Source of the DNA: Candidatus Sysuiplasma jiujiangense
GTDB lineage: Archaea > Thermoplasmatota > Thermoplasmata > Sysuiplasmatales > Sysuiplasmataceae
Reading direction: 5' to 3'
Length of the DNA: 64,000 nt
NCBI GenBank assembly: GCA_019721075.1
Contig: JAHEAD010000011.1
Coordinates: 27,987-91,986, forward strand
A program made the translations under genes and the position numbers. Below, piece after piece: positions 18,270-26,313 of this stretch (the stretch's first letter is position 1; every line of letters starts with the position of its first letter). The notes beneath the pieces are model-generated. The model saw only the letters and a list, made by a program, of their open reading frames with translations, was not told the DNA's origin and ran no database searches.

Positions 18270-19400
18270 TCAGGAAGAGACGTATGCCGTGAATACCTCC
18301 TTCTTCAGCTCTTCGGCGAATTCGTATGCCCTCATTCCACTCATGCCCTTCTCTGTCTGCACCGCCTTCAGCAGCGTCCATATGTTCCTGAGTATGACGG
18401 AGAGGAGGAGATAGAAGATGCGGATGGCATCGCTGTGCGATGTTGTCATGCCTGTGAACTCATGATCGTCTATCCTGTAGCCCGTCTCTATCCCCCAGCG
18501 TGCGTCGTAGTAACGGCATATGCCGGCTATGTTGCCGTCTGTCACCGGCATGTTCGTTACATAGAGCCAGAATACCTGTTCCGATCCCGGTTTGCTCTTT
18601 TTTGGCACCACCTCACTGCTGTCGATGATGATGAGCGTCGTTGTGTCTGTTATGCGCCTGTATGCCGTCGTCCATTCGATATGCCTGAAACGCAGGCCGT
18701 GTGCCGCCTTCACCTCCCGCTCTATTCTGTCATCTGTTTTTATGGGCATCAGGTAGCTGACGCCCATGCCTGTCAGCATGTGCCTGATTTCGACTGATGA
18801 AAAGCCTCTGTCCATGAGCAGGTGCCTTATGCGCACATATTTCGACGATTCATCCAGCAGCCTCATCACTACCTTCGGCAGGTTAGAGAATGCATTGTAC
18901 TCTGTTGCCGCAATCTCGAACCTCATCCCATTCTCCACAACACAGAGTGTTGCAATCCTGTAGAACCAGGATGTACCGTTCTTGTGTTTGCCGCCGACGA
19001 CAAGCTTTGAAGTTCTCTTACCGTAGTACTCTCTGTCGTTGCAGTCGATGGCGCATGTCACGGAATGCGTGAACATGCGCATCCTCACTGCCTTTGAGAG
19101 AACATCACTGTTTATTTCCAGCAGCTGCCTTTTCACATCGCGTGCCGGCATCCTGTTCAGTTTGCGCCTGATCGTGTCGCCGGAGGGAACGGGGAGGAGC
19201 CATGTCCTCCTCATCGTTTCCGCGAATCCGTCGACGAACCTGTGTGCCATGGCAGTCAGAACAAGCACTGCCAGATAGGCTCCCTCCGGATAGTCCGAAT
19301 TGCCTGCAGGCAGCTGAAAATGGCGTTCAAACCGCTTGAGCACAAAATCCTTAACCCTTCTTTCGTTTACATTCTCTGTGGAGTGCATCCCTTCACCCAA
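18270..19400 (-). CDS. DDE transposase, IS4/ISH3-like
   Basis: A 376-residue transposase with a DDE RNase H-like core. The first Asp is in AIDCNDREYYG, the second in LLMDRGFSS, and the Glu in the YYDARWGIETGYR block, which is the IS4 Y-R-E signature (the later Lys position is Asp here). It looks full length and intact. No convincing terminal inverted repeats were found by eye. It lies between the two tRNA-Glu repeats. Confidence 0.78.
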   Translation of the reverse strand: MGEGMHSTENVNERRVKDFVLKRFERHFQLPAGNSDYPEGAYLAVLVLTAMAHRFVDGFAETMRRTWLLPVPSGDTIRRKLNRMPARDVKRQLLEINSDVLSKAVRMRMFTHSVTCAIDCNDREYYGKRTSKLVVGGKHKNGTSWFYRIATLCVVENGMRFEIAATEYNAFSNLPKVVMRLLDESSKYVRIRHLLMDRGFSSVEIRHMLTGMGVSYLMPIKTDDRIEREVKAAHGLRFRHIEWTTAYRRITDTTTLIIIDSSEVVPKKSKPGSEQVFWLYVTNMPVTDGNIAGICRYYDARWGIETGYRIDDHEFTGMTTSHSDAIRIFYLLLSVILRNIWTLLKAVQTEKGMSGMRAYEFAEELKKEVFTAYVSS

Positions 19401-19824
19401 ACAACGGAATGCACTCTCACATCAAAAAACAGTGCCAGTGCAGTAATTTCCCTATGCGGGACTACTGCCTGAGGATTACGGGTTTTTCCTAAGGCACAAT
19501 GTCAATCATCTTGTCAAAAAGATTCTGGCTGCGTGTATTTGCAAACAGCAATTGAGGAATGAAAACCCTGTAATGCCGGCAAAATTTTTCTTCTCGCAAG
19601 GGATTTTGCCAGCCCCGCGGTTAGCGCCGATCAGGATGGAACACGAACGTGAGAAAGTAACGTTGATACACAGCTGAAGAAATATCGATTCAAGAGCTTT
19701 GTCAAATGCTGCTGTTCAGTAAACCGGGAATTGTTTATGCCTGTTTTGATTTTCCAAGTTGTTATATATAATGAAGCTAGAAAAAGACGAAAAACCCGAC
19801 CATGGATTTAGGACATTCAACCCA
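19401..19824. other. Intergenic, upstream of the transposase, no gene recognised
   Basis: No supported gene. The segment between the transposase and the right tRNA-Glu repeat contains scattered A/T-rich stretches (TTGTTATATATAATG near 19760) and short frames without recognisable domains. It may hold the right end of the insertion sequence. Confidence 0.4.
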
Positions 19825-19848
19825 TGGGACTCGGGTTCAAATCCCGAC
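19825..19848 (+). repeat. Right copy of the tRNA-Glu 3' repeat (putative att)
   Basis: An exact 24-base copy of tRNA-Glu positions 17073-17096, followed by TGGAG where the tRNA has GGGAG. Upstream bases do not match the tRNA, so it is a fragment and not a second gene. A weaker related stretch, CTCGTGTTCAAACGCGATTG, follows at about 19870-19890 and looks like an older, decayed copy. Confidence 0.65.
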
Positions 19849-20048
19849 TGGAGTTGACCGGCTTGGATCCTCGTGTTCAAACGCGATTGAAAATGATTCG
19901 AAGACCGTCTCATACATCCATTTGAACTCAATTCAGGACAGACTTTCAGGTGAGCATTACAGTTCATGAACTACACACGTCACCGCTCGTTACAGAATAT
20001 GCTCATTCATCGTTGGCAGGCTGCAGTCGAAGTCCTGTTTTCCCAATT

Positions 20049-20549
20049 TCAATGGCTTCGACTGTTTTCAGACACCTTCAGGGCTGCATATTTGCCCGCA
20101 AGTATGGAGAAAGGATAAAGCAGAAGCTCCTCAAGGAAGATATGGTGCTGAAGCCCCTCGATGATGGAGACGGCTTCTGCGTATCCGGCATTTCTAGCGA
20201 TTCCCAGCAGGTTTTCCGCTTTCCCCTCAATGTCTGAATGTTCTTTGAGAAACTCATTGTAGGTTTCCGTGAGCTTGTTTCCCAGCAGAGACAGCTGCAA
20301 CAATTCTTTTTTACCGGCGTTCCCTTCTATAAGACCTCTTATCGAAGACAGCAGTGTAATGACCGTTTTCTCCTCTTCCGCCACATGCGGCACGAGCGCC
20401 TTCAACAGGTTCCCTGCCGATTCGCCCATACTGCCGTCAATCGTGGAGAGAGATTTTAACGACTTCAGCAGTTCACTGTGTTCCTGATCAAGATGCTTCT
20501 TTATGTCGTACTTGAACTGAAGATGCAGATTCCCTTTACCTGAAATCAT
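20049..20549 (-). CDS. Hemerythrin-like HHE domain protein
   Basis: A 166-residue four-helix protein with the spaced His/Glu ligands of the hemerythrin HHE family: HLDQEHSELL near residue 19, HVAEEEKTVI, FLKEHSDIEG and LQHHIFLEELLLYP. Such proteins bind a di-iron centre and sense or repair damage from O2 or NO. It is the last gene of a minus-strand group with a HTH regulator and NnrS-like proteins. Its promoter has TTAGGG directly before a TATA box. Confidence 0.78.
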   Translation of the reverse strand: MISGKGNLHLQFKYDIKKHLDQEHSELLKSLKSLSTIDGSMGESAGNLLKALVPHVAEEEKTVITLLSSIRGLIEGNAGKKELLQLSLLGNKLTETYNEFLKEHSDIEGKAENLLGIARNAGYAEAVSIIEGLQHHIFLEELLLYPFSILAGKYAALKVSENSRSH

Positions 20550-20596
20550 ATTAAGGACCTGCAGCGATCCAGAGCATCCGCCGGCATATAGGTTTA

Positions 20597-20606
20597 CCCT
20601 AAAACG
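20597..20606 (-). promoter_or_regulatory. TTAGGG element before the hemerythrin-like gene
   Basis: On the minus strand the sequence CGTTTTAGGG is followed by TAAACC and TATATG, a probable TATA box about 35-40 bp before the ATG at 20549. The same TTAGGG-spacer-TATA order occurs before the DUF2249-cupin gene, suggesting one regulator. Confidence 0.4.
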
Positions 20607-20626
20607 TCAGGAACGCTGGCATAGGA

Positions 20627-21322
20627 TTAATTCCACCTGGTCTGAAAATAGAAGGCGAGCACATTCTTTTCCACCCGCCTGAGGATCTCGGAAAGGGTGG
20701 GAGGAGCTATGTGCAGGCGTTCTGATAGGCTGACGAGAGTGATCTTTTTGGGAAAGTCGAAGTAGCCGAGTTCAAACGCTATTTTGGCTATTTCATGCTG
20801 GCGGGCCGTCAGCTCCCTTTTTGATTTGAGATTCCTGACCGAGACCACCCTGTAATTCAGTTTACCCTCATTCATCTTTTCAGAGAGCAGGTTGAGCGTT
20901 TCAGATCCGCTGATAAGCAGGTTCCACTCCATCTTTCCTTCCCCCCTGCTTTCTGCCGAAATGACGGAACAGTTCGGCCCGGCGAATATGGAACAGACGG
21001 GGCACTTGTCCGTGGTTATGGCACCCATTATCCTGTTTGGCTCTATCTGAACGAGATCCACTCCGCTTATTCCATCCATGCGGGAGAACACATCAAAAAG
21101 CTCTCTGATGCGGGCTGTAGTGGTGATTTCGACGAAGTCCTGGATTTGCCGGTCCTTGCTCGTCCCCCTTAAGTCCATTATCCTGATTTTGGATGAATGC
21201 TCGGTGCTGATATTCTTCACCCAGTTGTCTGGAAGATCCACCTCTATGCGAACTTCGATCATCTTCTGACCGAGCATACATAATTCGAACGGCTTCTTAT
21301 CTGTGTCCCTGACCTGCCGCAT
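20627..21322 (-). CDS. HTH regulator with bacterio-opsin activator-type C-terminal domain
   Basis: A 231-residue transcription factor. Residues about 170-225 form the HTH_10 domain (LTARQHEIAKIAFELGYFDFPKKITL, then a recognition helix APPTLSEILRRVEKN). The N-terminal part is a sensor-like alpha/beta region with CPVC...C (DKCPVCSIFAGPNC), which could bind a metal, a cluster or NO. It starts 19 bp after the upstream NnrS-like gene stop, so it is cotranscribed and likely controls this cluster. Confidence 0.78.
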   Translation of the reverse strand: MRQVRDTDKKPFELCMLGQKMIEVRIEVDLPDNWVKNISTEHSSKIRIMDLRGTSKDRQIQDFVEITTTARIRELFDVFSRMDGISGVDLVQIEPNRIMGAITTDKCPVCSIFAGPNCSVISAESRGEGKMEWNLLISGSETLNLLSEKMNEGKLNYRVVSVRNLKSKRELTARQHEIAKIAFELGYFDFPKKITLVSLSERLHIAPPTLSEILRRVEKNVLAFYFQTRWN

Positions 21323-21341
21323 TGCTGAACGGCCGATCGCC

Positions 21342-22565
21342 TTAAGGTTGGATGTCTGCCTGACCCTTCGCTGTGTCCTTCGTCCCGTTCCTCACACTCT
21401 TTTCCGACCTCATCATGACTTCGAGCAAGAAAATTATAAGTGCGGCAAATACCGGCCATCCGGAAAGGCCGACAAGAATGCCGTTTATGGGAATGCTGGC
21501 AAACAGCTGCACTATCCCGCCTCCGACCCTGACGGCATTTCCAGCGGTAAGCAGCAGCAACGGAACAGGCGAAAATCTGTCTGTTTTCAATCTCCTTCCC
21601 GCAACGGTGGGCATTATTATCGGGCCATGTGCGAGAATCATGGTGAGTACAAAGCCCACTGCAATCGAATGTATGAAAACGTCATGCGTGTCTACGCTGC
21701 CGAAACTCAGAAGGTAAATCAGCGAGAGAATGAGGCCCAGAAAGAGCCAGGCATATGCTATCCTTGTATGCATCGAGACATATCTCTGCAGCGGCATCGC
21801 GGATCTGGACAGAATGTTAAGGTTTCTCCGTTCGGTGCCATAGACAGACGCTGTGCCGATTGCCATCAGTATGATGCCTGCAGCAACAAGCATGTATCTG
21901 TATTCCACCACAGAGAAGGGCAGCGACAGCATGAACAGCGCAGCGGACATGGCATAGAGCGCCAGGGATGTTTTGAACCGATTTTCGGAATAGCCCTGTG
22001 AAATGAATCGGGTGAGTTCTATCCTCTCACCTATGATGAATATTACAGGAAATGAGAGCAGCAGCATGTCATAGCCAACCGGATAGGTAACTCCGAATAC
22101 AGGGGAAAGGAGTTCAGATGCCCACAGATCGATGCCGGACAGTATCATGAATCTGAACGATGTCTTCATGTTGGAGAGACCGGAAAGCAGTTTCAGTGTT
22201 GCGATGAACAGAGTGCTGCCAAGCAGGAGAAATAACACGCCGGAATAGGAAAGGAGAACAGAACTGAGGGAAATTCCGGTAGTTACAAGCAGGGTTCCCA
22301 GAACCGTGAAAGGGACCATCAGGGAAAGCATGGATCTGCGCCTTGCCGAAATGGATTCAAGTGTAGTGAAACTTGCTACCCGTTCGGTCATTATTATGAC
22401 AGCAATGAAGCCGAATACGACAAGCAGCGGATGGAATCCGTAGATTCCGGTGAAGACAGATGTCCTTATGTTCTCCCTTGCCATCAGCCTGAAAACGCCG
22501 TCCAGAAGGCCAACTATCATAAAGAGTATTGAGAATGCCAGGAAAATCCTAACCTGCTTTTTCAA
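21342..22565 (-). CDS. NnrS-like polytopic membrane protein (first)
   Basis: A 407-residue protein with about 12 membrane helices. Two conserved His regions match the NnrS pattern: GFHPLLVVFGF near residue 45 and FIHSIAVGFVLTMILAHGP in the second half. NnrS proteins are haem- and copper-containing membrane proteins linked to nitric oxide relief. It is paralogous to the protein at 23476-24738. It precedes the HTH regulator gene in the same direction. Confidence 0.6.
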   Translation of the reverse strand: MKKQVRIFLAFSILFMIVGLLDGVFRLMARENIRTSVFTGIYGFHPLLVVFGFIAVIIMTERVASFTTLESISARRRSMLSLMVPFTVLGTLLVTTGISLSSVLLSYSGVLFLLLGSTLFIATLKLLSGLSNMKTSFRFMILSGIDLWASELLSPVFGVTYPVGYDMLLLSFPVIFIIGERIELTRFISQGYSENRFKTSLALYAMSAALFMLSLPFSVVEYRYMLVAAGIILMAIGTASVYGTERRNLNILSRSAMPLQRYVSMHTRIAYAWLFLGLILSLIYLLSFGSVDTHDVFIHSIAVGFVLTMILAHGPIIMPTVAGRRLKTDRFSPVPLLLLTAGNAVRVGGGIVQLFASIPINGILVGLSGWPVFAALIIFLLEVMMRSEKSVRNGTKDTAKGQADIQP

Positions 22566-22643
22566 ACAGACCCGCCTTCGTAATGATCATTCATTGCCCA
22601 TATGGGATGAAACGGCTCACTGTCAAGTTCTTTTGTACTTCGG

Positions 22644-22663
22644 CCGGTCGCTGCTTCGACCGG
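22644..22663. promoter_or_regulatory. Inverted repeat between cupin and NnrS-like genes
   Basis: A perfect 7-bp inverted repeat, CCGGTCG, six-base loop, CGACCGG. It lies about 80 bp after the stop of the DUF2249-cupin gene and about 80 bp before the start of the NnrS-like gene. It could be an operator or an RNA hairpin at the end of the upstream transcript. Confidence 0.35.
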
Positions 22664-22742
22664 TCTGAGAAGTGGGTTTATCACAGGAATAACCGCGCCT
22701 GCCGGATGCCAGCCTGCCCGATGATTGAGAGCATTGAGCACG

Positions 22743-23402
22743 TTACTGCTCGAAGAGTCCCTTTTCAATCATTTCTGAAATCCTGTCATGGTCGCTTTCG
22801 CCCGGAGGAGGTACAACAATGTGAAGGATCTGCATGTCCGTTGCAGCCTTTATACCGCGCTTACTGCCGCCTTTGACAACAACCATATCGCCCTGTCTTA
22901 CGCTGAACCTGGAAGAGGATGCAACAACTTCACCTTCGCCCTTATAGACAAAAATCATCACATCGTTTGCCGGAGTATGTACGGGAATGAACTGTCCTGC
23001 CCTGAAGTATGCCATTATGACGCGGTATCCCTCAGCTGAAAAAACAGGCACAGGAGAGAAGGAGTGCTCATCATATGTTCTCTCCTTTTCTATATTGGCA
23101 AATACAAAATCCCGTTCGTTTCCCTTCGCTTCAGAATCGCTGGCCGATTTTTTCCTGAAGACGGCAACCCACTCCGAATCATTCTTTTTGTACGCACTGT
23201 ATGCCGATGAGTCGAAATCTTTCCGCTCATGTTTCATGAATTGAACGAGATGCACTGGTTCATGGTCGTTGACGACGAGCATTTCCCCGCCTGGCTCGAG
23301 TCCGTCGAAAATTCTTTCGATGTGGTTATGCCTCGCCGCGGGAGGCATGCTCCTCACATCAACAACAGTAGGCTCCGGATGTTTCTTTTCCTGATATGAC
23401 AT
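22743..23402 (-). CDS. DUF2249 - cupin two-domain protein
   Basis: A 219-residue fusion. The N-terminal DUF2249 domain shows VVDVRSMPPAARHNHIERIF, LEPGGEMLVVNDHEPVHL and a Trp near SEWVAVF. The C-terminal cupin has FRAGQFIPVHTPANDVMIFVYKG and FSVRQGDMVVVKGG. DUF2249 is repeatedly found with NO- and nitrite-related genes; the cupin could sense or modify a small ligand through the single His. A perfect palindrome precedes its TATA box. It belongs to the 20-25 kb stress cluster. Confidence 0.75.
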   Translation of the reverse strand: MSYQEKKHPEPTVVDVRSMPPAARHNHIERIFDGLEPGGEMLVVNDHEPVHLVQFMKHERKDFDSSAYSAYKKNDSEWVAVFRKKSASDSEAKGNERDFVFANIEKERTYDEHSFSPVPVFSAEGYRVIMAYFRAGQFIPVHTPANDVMIFVYKGEGEVVASSSRFSVRQGDMVVVKGGSKRGIKAATDMQILHIVVPPPGESDHDRISEMIEKGLFEQ

Positions 23403-23438
23403 GGAGATTAAATGACGGCGTATGAATTAAATAGATGT

Positions 23439-23456
23439 GCCCTAACGCATTAGGGC
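23439..23456. promoter_or_regulatory. Palindromic operator GCCCTAA-N4-TTAGGGC
   Basis: A perfect inverted repeat of 7-bp arms separated by CGCA. On the minus strand it stands directly before a TATA-like TATTTAATTC and about 40 bp before the DUF2249-cupin ATG. The position just upstream of TATA/BRE suits an archaeal activator. Its half-site TTAGGG recurs before the hemerythrin-like gene. Confidence 0.6.
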
Positions 23457-23475
23457 AAGCCCACGTCAGTGAATT

Positions 23476-24738
23476 TTATCTCATTCTGAAAAGCATGACG
23501 ATGAACATGGCAAAACCTGTTGCCGAAAGAATTACAGAATAGGGTGCGGACGCCGACAGGTAATTCAACCCTGCCGCATTGAGCACATCAACTGATATCC
23601 GCCATGCGTTTCCAAGCGTGTATATCAGGATGGGGATGCTGCTCAGTCCCCTGTAAGGTGCCCTTCTTGCCAGGACCGAGACCAGAAGCGTTGGAGTGAA
23701 TGACATGATACTGACCGGCAGGAAGCCAACGCCGAGGGCGTGTATGAACGCATCCCGGATCCACGGCGCATCAGTGGAATGCAATGAAACCATCGACACG
23801 TACAGAGGCGCGAAAAGCAGGCCGGCAATGAGCCATGCGCCTGCCACCGATGAAGCGTTCCTGAAGTAGAAATATCTGCTTCTGTCACGCTCATTCATGC
23901 GGTTCATGACTTCTGGCTGCACATAATAATGAAAAATTCTGATTCCGTAGAGGAAAAGCAGGGCGCTGAGGCTCCAGAGTATTGTTACCGCAGCAATAAG
24001 AGGATAATTGCCGTCCTGCGGCAGAAACATCGAGAGAGCTGTCAGTAATATCGAGATAGATGCCGCCAGGTATGAAAGCATCAGCGACCGTTTGTTCAGT
24101 TTCACAAACCTGAAATGTATAGTTCTTGTCTCAACGCCGAAAACCATCATTGCCGGAAATCCGAAAAGTGTGATTTCCAGAAATGGAAAGGAACTCCAGC
24201 CTGCCCTGTGCAGGAACACGTTGAAATAAAGTTTCATAAATCCGGCAACTATCAGTGAAATAAGCGAAAGCCAGAAGAATGGCTCTGCAACTGCAAGCGG
24301 TCCTTTTGGCTTACCAAGAACGGGTGCGAGCAGCGCGAGGGATGTTACAGAGGCCAGTATAAAGAGAATGTCGCCCGATGCCTGCAATGTTGGGTTCTGG
24401 TATATCCATAATGAGTTTGCCGCTATCAGGAGGATAATTGACAGTGCGGCAGCGCCTCTTTGACCGAGTTCCGCGTTCTTGAATCTGGGAAGAACGGCGT
24501 ATGATACCCCGAGAATAAACAGCGTAAGGAAGCCAAACACTTCCATTACCGGATGGACGTAAAACAGACCGGCGGATGAATTCTGTCCGGCAAAATAATC
24601 AAATGAATACACAGAGCCAATAAATGCAGCCAGAAGAGCTAGGAATATTCCCGAAGACACGGCAGCAAAGGTCAGATAGTGCGATTTTATGATTCTTCCC
24701 CGGCTGCCGGCCGTACCTTTCTCCGCCTCAATTTTCAT
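23476..24738 (-). CDS. NnrS-like polytopic membrane protein (second)
   Basis: A 420-residue, about 12-helix membrane protein paralogous to the protein at 21342-22565. The matching His regions are YVHPVMEVFGF near residue 62 and FIHALGVGFLPVSIMSFTP. The N-terminus carries about 20 hydrophilic residues before the first helix. It is divergent from the ferredoxin gene and separated from the cupin gene by the palindrome. A role in NO handling is inferred from family and neighbours. Confidence 0.6.
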   Translation of the reverse strand: MKIEAEKGTAGSRGRIIKSHYLTFAAVSSGIFLALLAAFIGSVYSFDYFAGQNSSAGLFYVHPVMEVFGFLTLFILGVSYAVLPRFKNAELGQRGAAALSIILLIAANSLWIYQNPTLQASGDILFILASVTSLALLAPVLGKPKGPLAVAEPFFWLSLISLIVAGFMKLYFNVFLHRAGWSSFPFLEITLFGFPAMMVFGVETRTIHFRFVKLNKRSLMLSYLAASISILLTALSMFLPQDGNYPLIAAVTILWSLSALLFLYGIRIFHYYVQPEVMNRMNERDRSRYFYFRNASSVAGAWLIAGLLFAPLYVSMVSLHSTDAPWIRDAFIHALGVGFLPVSIMSFTPTLLVSVLARRAPYRGLSSIPILIYTLGNAWRISVDVLNAAGLNYLSASAPYSVILSATGFAMFIVMLFRMR

Positions 24739-24839
24739 AACCGTGTTGATACGACAAGAAAATCACGTGCACGATAAACCTTTTGTGCCGACCTTTCAGG
24801 CTCTGCACGCAATCACCGCGTTCACCCTCTCAAGCATGG

Positions 24840-24855
24840 TCCCGAATATTTGGGA
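24840..24855. promoter_or_regulatory. Near-palindrome upstream of the ferredoxin TATA box
   Basis: TCCCGAATATTTGGGA forms an almost perfect inverted repeat (one mismatched pair). It is directly followed by TTAATTAATTATATA, the probable TATA box of the ferredoxin gene. It could serve either the ferredoxin gene or the divergent NnrS-like gene. Confidence 0.4.
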
Positions 24856-24908
24856 TTAATTAATTATATACGACATGCAGAAGATATCGCTGTAAGGAGT
24901 GTTTCAGG

Positions 24909-25349
24909 ATGGTTGAACTCGATACTCTGGACTATAAGCCCAAACCGATTGATCAGAATTTTCTGAACGACGAGCAGAATTACCCTGTAACGGGTGAGCA
25001 TTTCGAGCATTCGATAAGGGCAGAAGGAATTCAGAGACTTGATGCCGAAGGCAAGCCGTATCCGACAAAACTGGGCATACATGGAACAGCCGTTGCGGTT
25101 GACTGGGAAACATGCATTGCTGATGGAGCCTGTATGGACGTCTGCCCTGTGACACTTTACGAATGGGCGCTGAATCTTGGCCAGATGGGGACAGGAAACG
25201 ACAGGAAGATTGCGGACGACAAGGAACTGTGGAACAAGTACAGGACAGACAAGTGCGATCCAGTCCGCGAAAAAGACTGTGTGTACTGCATGGCCTGCGT
25301 TCCGGTTTGCCCGACAAACGCCATAAAAATCACTGAAGGCGTAATTTAG
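24909..25349 (+). CDS. zfx: Zinc-containing ferredoxin
   Basis: A 146-residue electron carrier of the Sulfolobus/Thermoplasma zinc ferredoxin type, partner of 2-oxoacid oxidoreductases. The N-terminal extension supplies zinc ligands (GEHFEHS, His31 and His34; GIHGT, His58). Cluster Cys are CIADGACMDVCP (positions 69, 75, 79), where an Asp stands at the second Cys place as in 3Fe-4S sites, and CVYCMACVPVCP. A ribosome site AAGGAG precedes the ATG, and a TATA box lies about 40 bp upstream. Confidence 0.93.
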   Translation: MVELDTLDYKPKPIDQNFLNDEQNYPVTGEHFEHSIRAEGIQRLDAEGKPYPTKLGIHGTAVAVDWETCIADGACMDVCPVTLYEWALNLGQMGTGNDRKIADDKELWNKYRTDKCDPVREKDCVYCMACVPVCPTNAIKITEGVI

Positions 25350-25761
25350 CGGCGGAGCAAAAACACAAAACTCCCTGAGTGGGCTGCCGTAGCGGAAAAT
25401 AGCCAGAAGGGTTCGTGGGACAGCTTCGGCGTGAGAAATTCGGTGGCAGAACTGATTATGTTTCCCGCCAGTTTGATGAATATTGCCGATCTTCCACGAA
25501 CCGGGTGCGCGGCAAGGTCTGATGAACGGATGAACATGAATGTGCGCTCCAGAAACAGCACCCGGCTGGTTTCAGCATACAGAACTTCGGATGTGGCAAT
25601 GTCGAACCGGAATCCTGCGGTATATGCAGCAGCGACTGCACGGCTACCGAATGTTCCAGCATCATGCAGACTAAATTGTCTTCGCCCTCTTGTAAGCAGT
25701 TACATTTCTATTTTAATATCAGTGTGCATTTTCAACGTTGCTGCCCGCAGCTCGTCTCCGA
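25350..25761. other. Intergenic with an unexplained minus-strand open frame
   Basis: No supported gene. On the minus strand a frame stays open from 25699 to 25346 (about 117 codons; for example TAGFRFDIATSEVLYAETSR) with coding-like composition, but it lacks a start codon in its first part and matches nothing I know. It may be the tail of a lost gene. Confidence 0.3.
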
Positions 25762-26313
25762 TCAGCTCGTCATTGCATCTACCTCGGACTGTATCAACGA
25801 CTTCATAGTTGAGGCCGATATGTAGCTGGACACAAGCGAAGAATGCTGACTGTATATTACCGCGAAGATGTAGTCGCCCAGCTTTCCGTACGCGAAGCCC
25901 GAATGGCCGAGAATGTCGAGCACCACGATGCTCGCACCCCTGTATGTCATGTTCTGCATACTCCCGCCGGAAATCTTGAGAAGAGGGCTGAACAGCGTGG
26001 TGAGGTTGAGAAATTCTTTGTTTGAGAAACTTGTGCTCTTGAATTGTATGATGCCGAACTGCAGACTGCCCGCCGTGTTATTGAAGTACCTGCTTTCCGC
26101 CTTCACTCCGCCCGGAGGAGAGCCGGCACTGGAGGCGGGGGTGCTGATTACGCTTGATGCGGTGTAGTTGCTGTCTCCAGTGGCACTGTCCACCTGTGAT
26201 GTCGATGGAAATCCTAAATGAGGCGCTGCGAACAAAGGCATAACAAAGATGAAAACGACCGCTGCCACAACTATCAGTGCGATGATGCCTCCAAGGACAT
26301 GAGTGACCTTCAT
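25762..26313 (-). CDS. Membrane-anchored extracytoplasmic protein of unknown function
   Basis: A 183-residue protein with one N-terminal helix (VLGGIIALIVVAAVVFIFVMPLF) that serves as anchor or uncleaved signal. It is followed by a Ser/Thr/Pro-rich linker and an alpha/beta domain (LQFGIIQFKSTSFSNKEFLN, then GASIVVLDILGHSGFAYGKLGDYIFAVIYS). Several Asn-x-Ser/Thr sites fit surface exposure. I do not recognise the family. It stands alone. Confidence 0.6.
   Translation of the reverse strand: MKVTHVLGGIIALIVVAAVVFIFVMPLFAAPHLGFPSTSQVDSATGDSNYTASSVISTPASSAGSPPGGVKAESRYFNNTAGSLQFGIIQFKSTSFSNKEFLNLTTLFSPLLKISGGSMQNMTYRGASIVVLDILGHSGFAYGKLGDYIFAVIYSQHSSLVSSYISASTMKSLIQSEVDAMTS

Noticed and set aside
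18200..19500. Terminal inverted repeats of the transposase element
   Set aside because: ATGCGG-type similarities on both sides are in direct, not inverted, orientation and too short to support ends.
19801..19870. Second tRNA-Glu gene
   Set aside because: Only the T arm and variable loop match; no acceptor, D arm or anticodon stem can be formed.
21303..22001. 232-codon plus-strand frame
   Set aside because: Lies antisense to the NnrS-like gene and has no recognisable domain; shadow frame.
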